Origin: Ciborinia camelliae
Taxonomy: Eukaryota > Ascomycota > Leotiomycetes > Helotiales > Sclerotiniaceae
Assembly (NCBI GenBank): GCA_025890175.1
Contig: JANPYM010000003.1
Location: 1,089,795-1,153,794, forward strand
Direction of reading: 5' to 3'
Length of the DNA: 64,000 bases
Shown here one piece after another: positions 32,112-43,940 of the stretch. The notes beneath the pieces are model-generated. The model saw only the letters and a program-made list of their open reading frames with translations, was not told the DNA's origin and made no database searches. Every line of letters begins with the position of its first letter. Within the stretch, counting starts at the first letter, position 1. A program made the position numbers and the translations under genes.

Positions 32112-33338
32112 ATGGATCATGCTGTTCAAGCCGACCAAACTGAGGATGCTGTTCAAGCCGACCAAACTGAGGACTCTCGGATGTGCCCAAAACTTAAGAT
32201 TTTCTCTCTCCCAGACAACCAAACACCCGACACACGATTTGTCCTCTTTGGAGAAACAGAAATCCAACTGCATTCTGTTATTCTAAAACTCCACTCGGAA
32301 TTCTTCCGCAAATTTCTTGACTCTCCAGATAAGAAACCTGCGGAGGCATCCGCAAAATTTCGATATGAGTGGGTCAGTGAGATTGAGGAGGATGGTACAT
32401 GGCATATGGTTGACAAATCTCATGCTGTAAGTTGATCAAACTTTCATTAGAATTGCTGACATATATACTGGCTACTGACAATAATATTGATACAGAAGCC
32501 AAATGATTATCAATTATTGGGGGATGCAGTACATCAGGACATCGAGATTCTGACTTTCATGGAGTTGCTCGACTCACTGTATCGTATTCCCTACAAAGTC
32601 TTCGTAGCCCGATTGATTAAGATCACCAAGATGGCAGATTACTATCGTTGCCTCCCAGCCGTCTCTCATAATCTCTATGCTTGTTTCGCCATGTCCGATA
32701 ACTGGTATGTCAGAGAGCATGCTGTTACCCTTCTTGATGTGGCATACAAGCTTCGCCAACCACTCCTTTTCAAGGATTGTCTCATTCATGTCGCTGGGTT
32801 TACGCCACCTGGAGCCAGCAATCCTATTCATCTGTGCAACAAAAAGCTTTGGAATGTCATGGTGAAAGCACGCAACGAGATTAATCGACGAATTGTTGAA
32901 TGCCAACGAGAAATCCTGATGGTTCCACCCAGCGAGGAACGCACGAAACTTCTGGGACATTGTTGGCAATCTGGTTCCCAGGATACAAATGGATTTTTCA
33001 CTTTGCCTCGTTATTTCAGACTTTTGGCTAACCACGATAATACATTCGCCGAAATTCTGAAGAACGTTCTTTCTTGCGAGTTACATATGCCATCTGAATC
33101 TAATTACGAAGCCGGTGGTGATGATAGTGATGATAATGAAAATTTGATTCATGCGAATAGCAATCAATTCTTTTGCGCAAGATTGATGGATGAAGACCTT
33201 CCAGTAAGTTATTCTGTGCTTGACTCGATAACCATTCCCCCCCCCCAAAAAAAAAATCCTGTTCTTTAAGTCTGAGGATAGCTTTCTCAACTTTATTAAC
33301 TCTTGTACTAGTGGGATCTGAACGAAACCGACTGGTAG
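32112..33338 (+). CDS. BTB/POZ domain protein B
   Basis: Exons 32112-32426, 32496-33203 and 33312-33338 give 349 residues. The N-terminus has a perfect-looking 9-residue duplication (AVQADQTED twice). The BTB core is FVLFGETEIQLHSVILKLHSE (ends of strand and helix) with EFFRKFLDSPDKKPAEA. The second half contains KMADYYRCLPAVSHNLYACF and KLRQPLLFKDCLIHV, nearly the same as in gene C. Intron 1 (69 nt, GTAAGT) is eight residues after the Trp of EDGTW. Intron 2 (108 nt) follows DEDLP and contains a C10-A10 homopolymer junction at 33237-33256. The last exon is only WDLNETDW plus stop. A substrate-adaptor role with CUL3 is the family expectation, not shown. All three exons fit in phase with no internal stop, so this is the cleanest copy of the cluster. 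Confidence 0.88.
33237..33256. repeat. C10-A10 homopolymer junction in an intron
   Basis: Ten C followed directly by ten A within the second intron of BTB gene B. Such a junction is prone to slippage and to assembly error. Confidence 0.8.
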
Positions 33339-34438
33339 ACAGCATATGTCAGTTATTTCAAACAGAATACTTGCTGAACGTATCATCTATCCTTCTCATA
33401 CATGCTACCGAGAGCATAGCTTCATACACCAGTCCAGAAGAACTATACTCATGAAGCAAAAGACCCAGACCTTGCCAATTCATAATCTCTATTTTGATGG
33501 ATCACAATTGTTTTGGCAATGGGTAACAGCACATACTGAATGTTGATGGAGGAAGAAATACGGAATATCAATTTGCGATGGTTTATTTCTTTTTGTTTAT
33601 TTTCACGGCATACATTAAATGGCCCAATGTTCCGAAGAATGCGGTCATAGCAAGGAGTTTAGGTTTTCATACAAGATATTTTATCAATTCAATGTTTCTA
33701 TGTCCATAGTGATCAAAATTGTAAAGTTCTACGTAGCCGAATGTATATATAGGTAGGTATTTTTGCCCCAAGGTATTAAAAATCTCAACCTTTTCAGCTT
33801 CAAAATCTAATGAAACAGAATAGGCTCTGAAACACGTGCGTACAGAACGCTCCCTCAATACTTGATCACCGAAGTCATAAGCTCTTCCTCTCAAAAGCTC
33901 TCTTGGATGCATTATCCCAGACTGTCGGTACAATCATGTGATCGTACATAGGGGCCGTACGAAGCATACGACCATACAGGCCGTACCATATGGACTAGCG
34001 CAGGAACTACATAGCACTTCAACATCTCTATATTGAGGGCGTGCATGCACGCATGTGTTTCAGAGCCCATTGTTAATCTATATGGAAATATTTGAACCTT
34101 TTTTAGCTTGGATCTTCGAACCTCGGAACAAAAGTTTTTCCGATCCAAATTGGTTATATGACTTACTCCCGAAAACGATACGGCATACAAAATCGAAAAG
34201 TGACGCAGGACATTTTCTTCGCCAAGGCTCTGAAACATAAGGGATCATTTTAGCATAGCATTATAAGAATCAAGAATCATACATACGTTTATAGCATAAA
34301 GTACTTTCCACTTTGGACCTACCAAGTTGATACCAACACAGACTTCTAAAACTCGACGATCTTTACTTTTTAAATTCAACATAAACATCAGCTCGTTTTC
34401 AAGAAACCCCGCAGCAGTACAATCTACAAATATCCATC
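33339..34438. other. Intergenic between BTB genes B and C
   Basis: AT-rich, about 1.1 kb. Small frames on both strands have no recognisable domain. The last 100 bases are a CT/CA-rich leader before the start of BTB gene C. Confidence 0.5.
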
Positions 34439-35577
34439 ATGACAAATCCCGTATCTGCCGGAGGCTCTTCGAAGCCGAATGTCGAAATAAAGAAATTCTC
34501 CCTACCCGACCAGCTTCCTGATATTCGATTTTCTCTTTTCGATTGTATTGAAATTCATGCTCATTCATCTATCCTCAAAGCACAATCAACCTTTTTTCGA
34601 ACATTTCTGGATTCTTTCGATAAAATAAACGCGCAAGCTGGAGCAGCTTTTGCATACGAATGGGTTAGTGAGATCGATGATGATGGGTTCATGGCATGTG
34701 GTTGCTAAGAGTAACTCGGTATGTTTCCTGACTCGAATGAGTTTTTTCAAAGAGGAAAATCTACTAATTAGTCTACCATTCCAGAAACCCAATTCAAATC
34801 AATTGTGGAATGGCACAGAAGAGGATGAAATAGAATGCTTTGTGGAAATGCTTAATTCTATTTATCGCATTCCATATGAGGTTGGTCCGTTGAGTTTGAT
34901 TGATGTTACGATGCTTGCAGATTATTATCGTTGTTTACCAGCCGTATCTCACAATCTGTATGCCTGTTTTTGGATAAGTCCTAACTTTTCTTTCAATTAT
35001 ATAAACGATCTGATCGAGGCAGCATGCAAGCTTCGTCATCCAATATTGTTCAAAGATTGTGTTACTTATTTGGCTGGCACAATGTCAACATCACTCGGAT
35101 TTAAGCACAAAGTTACCGATCCCAACATCCTACAGGCAGTGATGAAAATACGAAGTGAGATCTGCGAGAAAATTGTCTGCGCCCAACAGAAACTTCATGG
35201 ACCAATTGCTTCATATCATGCTCAATCCGATGAATGGTACAAGATAGTCACTGCGACTGGTGTGCAAAAGGTTTGCATGGAAAATGGAGGCATTGCGCCT
35301 CTACCCGCATATTACAGAAAACTCTCTGAAAGTCGAAAGGATTTTTCGAACGGCTTGAGCGATGTGCTTTCTGGAAAGCTGCAACTAGACAGTTCTTCTG
35401 AGGCTGGAGTTGATGCATTCAAAGACCACTTTTTTTGTGCCAGGTTAAGTGATGAGGATTTGCCAGTATGGTTCTCCCAGGTCCGATTCTTCTCACAATT
35501 ATAGTACATATGCCATTTCATTTTGCTTTATACTAATATTAATATTGCAGTGGGACACCACTGAAACCGATTGGTAG
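34439..35577 (+). pseudogene. BTB/POZ domain protein C, frameshifted
   Basis: The gene model is 34439-34718, 34785-35465 and 35551-35577. Exon 1 begins MTNPVSAGGSSKPNVEIKKF and has the BTB core (FSLFDCIEIHAHSSILKAQ, FFRTFLDSFDK). Exon 1 is 280 nt, one more than a multiple of three. Near 34686-34692, after the conserved EIDDDG, an extra base shifts the frame and the next codons run into a TAA. In the other frame the sequence continues WHVVAKSNS, matching gene B, up to a GTATGT donor. Introns of 66 and 85 nt fall at the same positions as in gene B. Exon 2 (KPNSNQLWNG...ADYYRCLPAVSHNLYACF) and the last exon (WDTTETDW) are intact. So this is a recent pseudogene, or a one-base sequencing error in an intact gene; the sequence alone cannot tell. 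Confidence 0.78.
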
Positions 35578-37231
35578 ATATTTAATCTTCAATCATCACT
35601 CAAAACTCCAATTAATGGTAAGAAGCTCCACGTTTCCTCTAGTAGCTAGCAGAATTCCACGCTCCAGTTTGAAACTCGACTAACTCAACAATAGACCTAG
35701 AGTCTACCTTTAATAATCGCATATTCGGACCCCGTTACAGTTTCATGGTTAGACATGAATATTGAAGGAGGGGTTTGGCAACGACGAATAACAGGGAAGG
35801 GAGGGTAATGAGGAGAGAAATGCATAAGATCAATCTGTCAAGGCTCACAAGTCTTATTTCTTCAATTTGTTTTCTGGTATAGGTCGATACGACATTTCAT
35901 TACCTGCTCAAGATCTTACGGTCAAAGTAAGTAATTCAGCGATTAACACAAAATATTTCATCAATTTCATATTTCAATTTTATGGCGATCAAAATTGTGA
36001 AGTTTGAGGAGTCAAAAATCAAGTTGTAACCCGTCCTAGCAATTCAGATATGTTAGCGCTACTATATGATGCAAATAAATGCCACCCTTCCATTATGCGT
36101 ACTCATATCTGCCACAGTATGAATGCATGGGATCCAGGACACGAGAGCCCAAGTTTAGAGAGTTATGGAACTGAACAGTAAAAGATGTGTATATAAATCC
36201 GTAGAAGCGCAAAATTTCGTACTCCGAAAACTTGAAACAAATCAACTTCTAGAACACCAGCTCTGATAATTCGTCACCTGCTCATGAGCTACTTAGATTT
36301 GCATCATACGTTGATCTTCTGATCACTATTATAGTCTGACCTTCCTACGCCATCTTTTTCTAGATAGAAAAGCTGATTTTGACGGGAATTTTAAGACAGT
36401 ATGATATTTAGCATGCAAGATATCAAACAAATCTCTATTTGGGATTTAAATGACTAATGAGTCCTGAAGTTCAGCCGATCAGAAGACGTAGATAGATTCT
36501 TCGAATTCTTATAAGTAGATGCTAAAATATAAAGTGATTAGTGGTGATATGTTAGAAAATGTACATTTCAATGTTTCAGCCATGCTCGAAAGGTAATATT
36601 GGATCTAAGATCACATGGTTAAGAATCACATCAAATCTCCTAAGCACCCCATCTTCCCTATCTTCGCCACATTTAAACCTCATGTAATAACGCCTACGGA
36701 TATTATCGTACCCATTATATCTATAGCTGAAAGGATTTCACCAAAAAGACTGCAGTATTTATGAAGTGTAGTTATTCCTCATTAATCTGAAAAACATTGG
36801 TTCTCCCACAACCTTTGTATATCCATCAGAAACCACCTCTGTTTGGTAAACAAGTCCAGCTTGTATTGTAAAAAGCAACGATGTGAAAGACAAATGTAAC
36901 AGCACCCTGAAGTCCCCTCGATGCACCCAATAGAAATACCTCGGTCCTCTCACGACCTCCATATATCCATCAGAATGAACCTTCAATCATGTAGAAGCCT
37001 GTTCTGTAAAAGAAAATGTAGAAGAAAAACATAAAAACGAGTGTGGGAGTCACACAGTGATAAGATAATAAAGAAATGCGGTCTTTGATTTCTCCCTCAA
37101 GTATTAGCCTGATCCGAATCCCAAGACTTTCTCTTGGGAAGTTCCTTCAAGTTAGGGTTAGAGGGATTATCCTCTAAACTATCATTAGGTGTAAGCAAGT
37201 GCAAGGTAAATCCGAAAATATGAGATACGAC
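35578..37231. other. Intergenic with a diverged direct repeat
   Basis: AT-rich, 1.65 kb. Two diverged copies of a ~100-bp unit lie at about 36790-36880 and 36930-37020; both contain TATATCCATCAGAA or a near match. No gene was recognised. Confidence 0.5.
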
Positions 37232-38020
37232 TTACTGGCATTCCAAATCAACTGGATAAATGTCCTCATAATTTGGCCATTTATATTCTCTGTGATAATC
37301 AATTGTACCCTCTTCTCGGCCTTCATACCACGCTCCGGAATACTGCTTCTCCATCAAATTGTCGGGCCACAAATTCACGCGCGGCTCCTGCTCCACTCGT
37401 TTCCCACCTGTCCACCCCAGAATTCCATCTCTCACCACTTGCTTCCCACCCTCGACCACAAGATCCCCATTTTCATCTCTCTGGTATTTTTCCTTCTTTA
37501 ATCGCATCCCCCAATTATCCATCATGCAATCTCCTTCGCTATCATACTGATATTGATCGTGAAGCTTGCATGCGCCCTTTTTCCAAATATGTGAACCAGT
37601 ATCAATATATGTGGCGCACTGCCCATTTGGGAGACGATTTCCCACCTCGCCTATGAACCAGCACCAAGAGGGACTCCATGGACGGGTGGAAGACATACAA
37701 CCTAGACAGAAGTCACCCGGAATGTTGCCCATCAGAGCTTCACATTTTTTACATTTGGGATTCTGGTTCGCGTATATCATCTGGTGGGTGCCTTCGGGCC
37801 ATTCGTATCGAAGACCCCAGGGTGACATCACTTCACGGAAGTCACGAAAGTCGACGATTGATTGGGGATCGCTCGGTGTTATTGAGGGGTCCAATCGTTT
37901 TTTGTGCTTCAACCCAAGCGTTCTTGGAACAGGGCATGGCCAGTCGATTACTTTCTTCTGGAGATCGCAAGGTACTCTTTGGCCAGACCAAGCCATTTCT
38001 GGCATTTTGAGCTCAGGCAT
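37232..38020 (-). CDS. Hypothetical protein with paired CxxC motifs
   Basis: 262 residues from the first ATG in frame (38020, MPELKMPEMAW). The frame is open 107 more codons upstream in Ser/Lys/Ile-rich sequence without any ATG, so a 5' exon could have been missed. A zinc-ribbon-like pair of CxxC motifs is visible in NPKCKKCEALMG and DFCLGCMSS. Tryptophan is unusually common (SPWGLRYEWPEG, RPWSPSWCWFIG, LGWTGGKRVEQ, AWYEGREEG). The protein has no signal peptide or membrane segment from this start. The C-terminus is YKWPNYEDIYPVDLECQ. Neighbours are the BTB cluster on one side and KEOPS subunit CGI121 on the other, which gives no hint to function. I recognise no family. Confidence 0.6.
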   Translation of the reverse strand: MPELKMPEMAWSGQRVPCDLQKKVIDWPCPVPRTLGLKHKKRLDPSITPSDPQSIVDFRDFREVMSPWGLRYEWPEGTHQMIYANQNPKCKKCEALMGNIPGDFCLGCMSSTRPWSPSWCWFIGEVGNRLPNGQCATYIDTGSHIWKKGACKLHDQYQYDSEGDCMMDNWGMRLKKEKYQRDENGDLVVEGGKQVVRDGILGWTGGKRVEQEPRVNLWPDNLMEKQYSGAWYEGREEGTIDYHREYKWPNYEDIYPVDLECQ

Positions 38021-40389
38021 TTTGAGAGAATCGAAGATGTTTGGAATTTCCGGTAGAGGAGGAGAGGCTGGAAGGTAGCAGGAATGGTAGTTATTTTCGT
38101 TCGTTTGGTAACGGAGTTTGTGGATTGATTCAAATTCGGGGTTTGACTTCGCGGATGAGGTCACCGAAAGATTTAGCTTCGACTTCAACTTGGACTTGGA
38201 CTGGACTTGGACTTGATGTTCAAGGTTGTTTGAGATTGTTGAAATTTTTGAAATTGATTCCGATTTCGATATTGAGATTTTCGATGTTGATACAAAAAAA
38301 GGGACAACCAGAGGGGGATATCCTGCAGCATTTATGGACAAATTTGGACGCTAAAGCAATGATCTGTGACATAACCTTAAGGAAAACGAAACATTAAAAT
38401 TGGTGGATTGGATATTTTTGGCGTTATTGGTAAGCCTAAATGTGGGTAATATGCCTCAATATTCAATGAATCACTTATTATTGTGAGCGGATCCCGGTGC
38501 CATCGAGGTAATCATTCAATGAGCTGGAAGAAGGGCTTGAGAGGGGATTTAGAAGTTATGAGTATGTTAGGAGTTATTATTTTGGATAAACCCACCCAAG
38601 AACAACTCTTTTGATTGGCTATTCTTGAGAATGAGATCCCTGGGCAGAATACGGAGTCATTAAGGTGTTTAATGGGCTGGAAATGGACGGCAACTCGGCA
38701 TTCTTTGTCCACCACGGGCATTTGTAAACTCACTCTTTATGACTGACAGCCAGTCAAGACCAGATATCCAACGAGTGAAGCATAATCACCAAAATAATTA
38801 ATGAGGGGAAAAGCAACGGTAAGGACGAAGTTCGCAACAAAACGGTAACAATGATTCAGAATCTTACAGCCCCAGGCCCCCAGTATAGGAGTGATTCCAC
38901 CAACACGAGCCATCGCTGGCCCAGGAAACAATACCAACAGTATGTACTCCATTATCAAATACAATCTCTATTCCATTCCAGTGCCGGACTCCAGGCGCAT
39001 ACAGTTCCTTAAAGTATTGCGCCGAACAATCACGTCTCCGTCAATTCCAAGTCCCACCAAATGAATCCCCACGCACAAAAACAATAACTATATAATACCC
39101 AGGAATAAGAAGTAGTATACCTAATACCATTCTATCCCATCGAAATACTCCATCACTGTCAAAGCAAAATTCCTAAAAACCATCATTTGATTCATTTCCA
39201 TTTTTGTTTCCTATATTTTACAGGAATACATCGCTTTATCTAATACATCAACCCCATCACTTTAGGATTTTAGATGAAGAAACAAAATGAGGATACACTA
39301 TCACATGACCAGATATTTGGATTTCTGATTTGAAAGTATACCGACGCTGTGAGGCTCCTTTTCAGCCTTACGTATCAGGCATCCACTGGTGTATATAGGT
39401 ATTTAGTCAAGAGGCCTAACCTCTTGCAGCCTCTGGCCTTCCTACATAATAAATAAGTCTTCTATATCACGAATCCCACAACGCAATCGGTTCCCAGCCG
39501 TGCGTTCGTTTACAGAAAAGGGGGGATCTCGTTTAAGTGCGTCACATGAATAGGACCATGCATGATGCACCTCGCCCTCATGATCCGGAGAAAAGCCGGG
39601 ACACCAAAATCATACCCGTAATAGAACTTAATTATCACATCAATCAATGATTAATTTAATTCACGACTTTCAAATAACAATTACTTGCTTTTTAATATAT
39701 GAAATGCCTATTGAAAGAGTATTGTGACCTATCTAGGTAGATGTAGGTTAATTTCGATTTCAGCATATGATTTATTTCATATAGCATGTGTTAAACGGGC
39801 GCAATGAAGAGATTGTCGAGTCGAAAAGTAGCTACAATGGTAATTTCGTGAATCTCAACATAACAATAAAGAAAAGTCTACCCACTCAATCAATTCCACC
39901 TAAATCGCTAGCTGGATTATGATAATTGATCTTCATTCCTTAAGAGATAAACTAACAAAATCTTTGCGAGGTATTGAAGCATCGATTTGTCGATGGCTTC
40001 ATGCAGTGTAACCACACCATAGAAAGGCTCGATGCGGATAAGTGCATGCGTTTATTTTTCCACACCCCAGGTCATTTCAAGACTTTGATTTCTACCATAT
40101 CTTCACCTTCTCACCCTTATCTCTTCGACTTTACTTCCACTCGAAGAGGTGAGAAGTTTACAGTGATCCTTGTCAGCATTCAGCGCCTCATTTATCAGAT
40201 ATATTGACACAAGGTATATCTGCTAAAGACGGATAGGATTTGTTGGGACGGCGGGGATTGTGCAAAGCTCAGTCGAAGATCAATGCTAAACAAACAATAC
40301 CTTCCAGGACCACTTCTTATCCTAAGCTTCAACTAGAAAGCGCGACGATATTTGTATATCAAACGCTACCCCATTCTACACACTGGTGA
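38021..40389. other. Intergenic, no intact gene
   Basis: About 2.4 kb, AT-rich. The first 300 bp form the open but ATG-less extension of the gene ending at 37232. A 77-codon frame at 39974-40207 lies upstream of the BTB relic and may be decayed sequence. Nothing else was recognised. Confidence 0.45.
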
Positions 40390-40629
40390 TTGCATGTTCA
40401 GTCAAACGTCAGCATGTTTTCCCCTCGGGCCATTACTGTCCTCCAGAATAACCTAAAGCTACATCCGAATGCAGTGGTCGGAGAGGAAATGTATTTTCAT
40501 AACTTTCTTTGTACTGAACGAAAGGAGGAAGATGTTCCTGTAAGCTTCTCGATTCCAACAGGGACATCATTCACATCCGAAAGCAAAGCTATCTCTTCCC
40601 ACTGGGACACAACTCAAACAGACTGGTAA
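40390..40629 (+). pseudogene. 3' relic of a BTB-family gene (copy D)
   Basis: About 50 codons align without gaps to the C-terminal part of BTB gene C: FHNFLCTERKEEDVP against DHFFCARLSDEDLP, preceded by VLQNNLKL against VLSGKLQL. A GTAAGC donor follows at 40540, the same place as in genes B and C. The last segment WDTTQTDW plus stop (40603-40629) matches WDTTETDW. The bases before that Trp codon are AC rather than AG, so the acceptor is lost. The 63-nt former intron is a multiple of three and stop-free, so the frame reads straight through. A TGA at 40387 closes the frame upstream, and no BTB core is seen before it. This looks like a decayed fragment of a fourth copy. Confidence 0.6.
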
Positions 40630-40818
40630 ACTTACCACAAAATGGTGCGATCGGAAGTGGTATATATCAGTTGGATACTGGCAATGGATGGTTTCGTGAT
40701 TACGGGCCTGAATTGTTAGGATGTACGAGATTAGACAGCATAATGGTGACACTACTGACTGGAAGACGACCGATCTCATAGCATCACAATTTGTCGTTCG
40801 ATTTATGCACCCGAATCT

Positions 40819-41695
40819 CTAATTAGTAGCACCCCTCAGCGCCATAGCTCCCAGAACCATGATTTCTAGTTCTTTCCTTTCATTTTCGGCATTCTCATTG
40901 GTCACACCATTGGCCCCTCCTTTCTTTCCACCACCACCGGCATTCAACTTATAAAGCTTCTTGACCCTCGCAACATCAGTCATACTTCTCAATTCTCCAT
41001 CTTCGAATGCAACGGCTTCCCCCTCAACCGCCGAAGCAAGATGTTCTGAGATCTGCGAAGCCGAGGATGCAGGAGCGATTTTCACTACAAGGAGAGAGGT
41101 TGTGGTGGGGGTTATACCGAAGCGACGGAAGGATTCTGCAATCTTGGGAGTTTGTTAGGTTTTTATCAATGATAAATATCCAAATAAACAGTGTGCAATA
41201 GATATGATTTGACATCGAAATGTGTAGCCATCGTTGCGTATCCAGAAGGAACGTATAAGTACAGGGTGGGATTGGGATGAGGGGAAGAGACAACTTACAT
41301 TATTATTCATACTCAACGAAAAAACAATTTCCGAATGGATATTTCTACTCTTTAATCTCCCCTCCAACGCATCATTAACAGCCCTATATGCCGCTGCTAA
41401 AATATGTAACCTTGAAAGTACCTGCCATGATCAAAATCAGTAATTGTCACGTGACTATTTGAAGAATAGAATGAATTTGATGGTGGGGCAATGGAATGGA
41501 GGGGTAGTGGGCAAAAGAAGAAGAAAGAGAACGTCATACAACGCTGGCATCAATAAGTGCATATTCAAAATCAGTATTACCGATAAGGAGTTGCTGGTGT
41601 AAGAAAGAGGCGTTACGGATGTTGCGGTATAGGGCGATATGTAGAGTGTGGGTTTCTGGAAGATGTTCTAGAGGGATTGTTTGGAGTAGCGTCAT
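40819..41695 (-). CDS. cgi121: EKC/KEOPS complex subunit CGI121
   Basis: Exons 41695-41540, 41421-41299 and 41142-40819 give 200 residues. KEOPS makes N6-threonylcarbamoyl-adenosine on tRNAs reading ANN codons and also affects telomeres; CGI121 binds the kinase BUD32 and tRNA. Family hallmarks are the start [20 protein letters not shown] with [30 protein letters not shown], then the central [32 protein letters not shown] with SLLVVKIAP follows in the third exon. The introns (118 and 156 nt) have GT...AG ends; the second has a CTAAC branch site, and both are in phase 0. The first donor could alternatively lie three bases earlier, changing one Val. A Gly/Lys-rich insert ([13 protein letters not shown]) precedes the last helix. 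Confidence 0.92.
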
Positions 41696-43940
41696 GGTTT
41701 GTTTTGGTGATGAAGAGTGAGGCGAACGGGGTGACGTTGAGACTAGACGTTATTGTCGTGATTTTATTTTTTATGTCCAGTTGGAGGAATTTGGTGGCGT
41801 GTATATCGATGTTGGTCCGGCCTAGATGAATTTGGCGGTTTTGGATGGACGTGGGCGGGTTGGCGCAAAGTTCGTGATGCTGAGTCACCTACCAGAACAG
41901 GATTTTGGGGTACCGCAGATAATTTGTGTGGGTGCACTCGGTAGACCGGTTGTGTATAATCTTCGGATGAACAAAACGGCTTGGAAGATTGTTATGTCAA
42001 TATTTTTGAGGAACCGTTTGAGAGGTGAGGTGAGGTCGTTTGGTTCCAATTGTTCTATGGATGTAGATGCATGCTTGGCTTACCTAGGATTTCCGAGTCT
42101 GTGGATTGCCAATAATGATGGATTCGTTAAAGCACCAAGATCTATTTATAGTAAACTGGGGAAAGGTTCCCTTCTCCCCCCTTTCAGAGCTTGAGCTTGA
42201 GCTTTTTCATGAATAACAACCTCGAAGTTAATTAACAACCTCGATGAGTAGATCGATATTCGTTGGATTAATTTGGCCACTCGGGAATTATTTCTTTGCA
42301 CACCATAAGAAAGACGTCCGAATGAAGTTTCATCTCGACCCAAAGGTTAAGGTTACATACAACCTTAGAATGTTCTGTGGTCACACTCGCTAAAAATTAG
42401 ATATTCCCCATACAATACAATCGCGGCGACCTCTCAAACCCCGAAATACATATAGAACTAAAGGAGACACCCCAAATTGACAAAAGAAAACGATGGAAAA
42501 TAGATATAGATGACGTTTCCAAAAACAGCCAAGATCTTCCTTTGTATAACAATGAGATAAATCTCTGGAATGACTTGGCAGCTTGGCATCAACTATTTGG
42601 AGAACACATTAGACAAAGAAAAAAGCCACGTGTAAGCCATGTTTGACTTCTGCCCTATGGAACGGGGGCAATGTCATTTTGATTCTCAGCTGGGAAATCC
42701 CCTCTCGATGGTTATCAAGGGATTAGGTATGGATCTGTGTAACATTTGGCTGTTGTGTTTCATCCCCAGACCAAAGCTAGGTAAGTAAAATCAAAATGCT
42801 ATGCTCATCGCAGGGTATCATATCACGAGTATACTTGCTCGTAACCAAAGAGGGGAAGACATAGTTGATCTTCCCCGGTTTCTGATCTAATTTGTTGAGA
42901 ATCACAGCGGGAGGTTCTTTTTTCTATCTCGCAAAAGAATTCAAGCATAGCATGTCATTTAGTCTGCTCTTGAGCGTTCTGGTAACAATTGAGAAACGTA
43001 GATTGGAGAATGGGAATGATGGACCTTGCATTTATATAATTCTAAGAGGCGTTCTCGAACAATTCGGAAGATTTCTCGATATCCAATAGGCCTGTGTTCC
43101 TTCCTCTTGAATGCAAATGAAAGAAAGAGGCTTGAAATATAGGAAACATTAAGAATGATGAAAAGGAACCAAATAGCTGAAATGCATCTTTTCTTCTTCA
43201 AGTTCGCTTTTGGATAAAGTATGTGAAGAAGCCTTTTGTTGTTCCTTTAATAACAATTCGAAAGCTTAATGTATTTATTTCTTTATTCTTGAAATAGAAT
43301 ACATACCATATCACACCATACAATATATCTCAACACAAAGTCAAGAACATGTTCTATCTTTAACAACAACTACTAATGATATATTTGATAAATTCCCCTG
43401 AACTATTTACCAAAATTCTACCTATCTTCATGATACTGTCAGGTATCTTCATATTCTCATATCTTTCATATCTTTCATTTATGAAGTTTCTTCTTCCTCT
43501 TCCGCCTCCGCTTCCTCTTCCTCTTCCTCTCTCTCTCTCTTTCTCTTTCCTATGTTGAGTGTTGAATTGTCGTTGACAGGATCACCGAATTCCCTCGCTC
43601 GGGGTTTCTAAGGGGTACCGTAATCCTTCATCAGTACTAGCGCCCTCACCAAAGAGGCAGAACCATCATGATATTTCATGGTGGCCTCGGTATTCAATTG
43701 CCTCAATATAATTCACCTACTCATACTCATTCTCACTCTGATAATCAAGAGCGAGTTAATCAACCATTTGATTTATTAGATCCTTATAGGAGAACTTCAT
43801 ATCAATTTCATGGATCTTTAAAGTCGAATAAGGTGTTGGAGGACAGTAGTAACAGTACTCAGAACCGACAAATTGGGTGTCCAACGGCTTCTTCCATATC
43901 AGTACATAATACGGCTTTTTCCGGCGCAATAATTGCGACG
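41696..43940. other. Intergenic, no gene seen
   Basis: About 2.2 kb. A CT-rich microsatellite-like tract lies at about 43495-43550. The last 270 bp are an open in-frame extension of the transcription factor, probably leader. The small frames at 41826-42194 and elsewhere are unsupported. Confidence 0.5.

Noticed and set aside
34650..34730. An alternative donor that would rescue BTB gene C without a frameshift
   Set aside because: The phase-0 GT at the WVSEI codons would delete a conserved segment, and other GTs give the wrong phase; a one-base lesion is simpler.
37150..37170. TTAGGG-like telomere repeat
   Set aside because: Fewer than two units and inside an ordinary interval; chance match.
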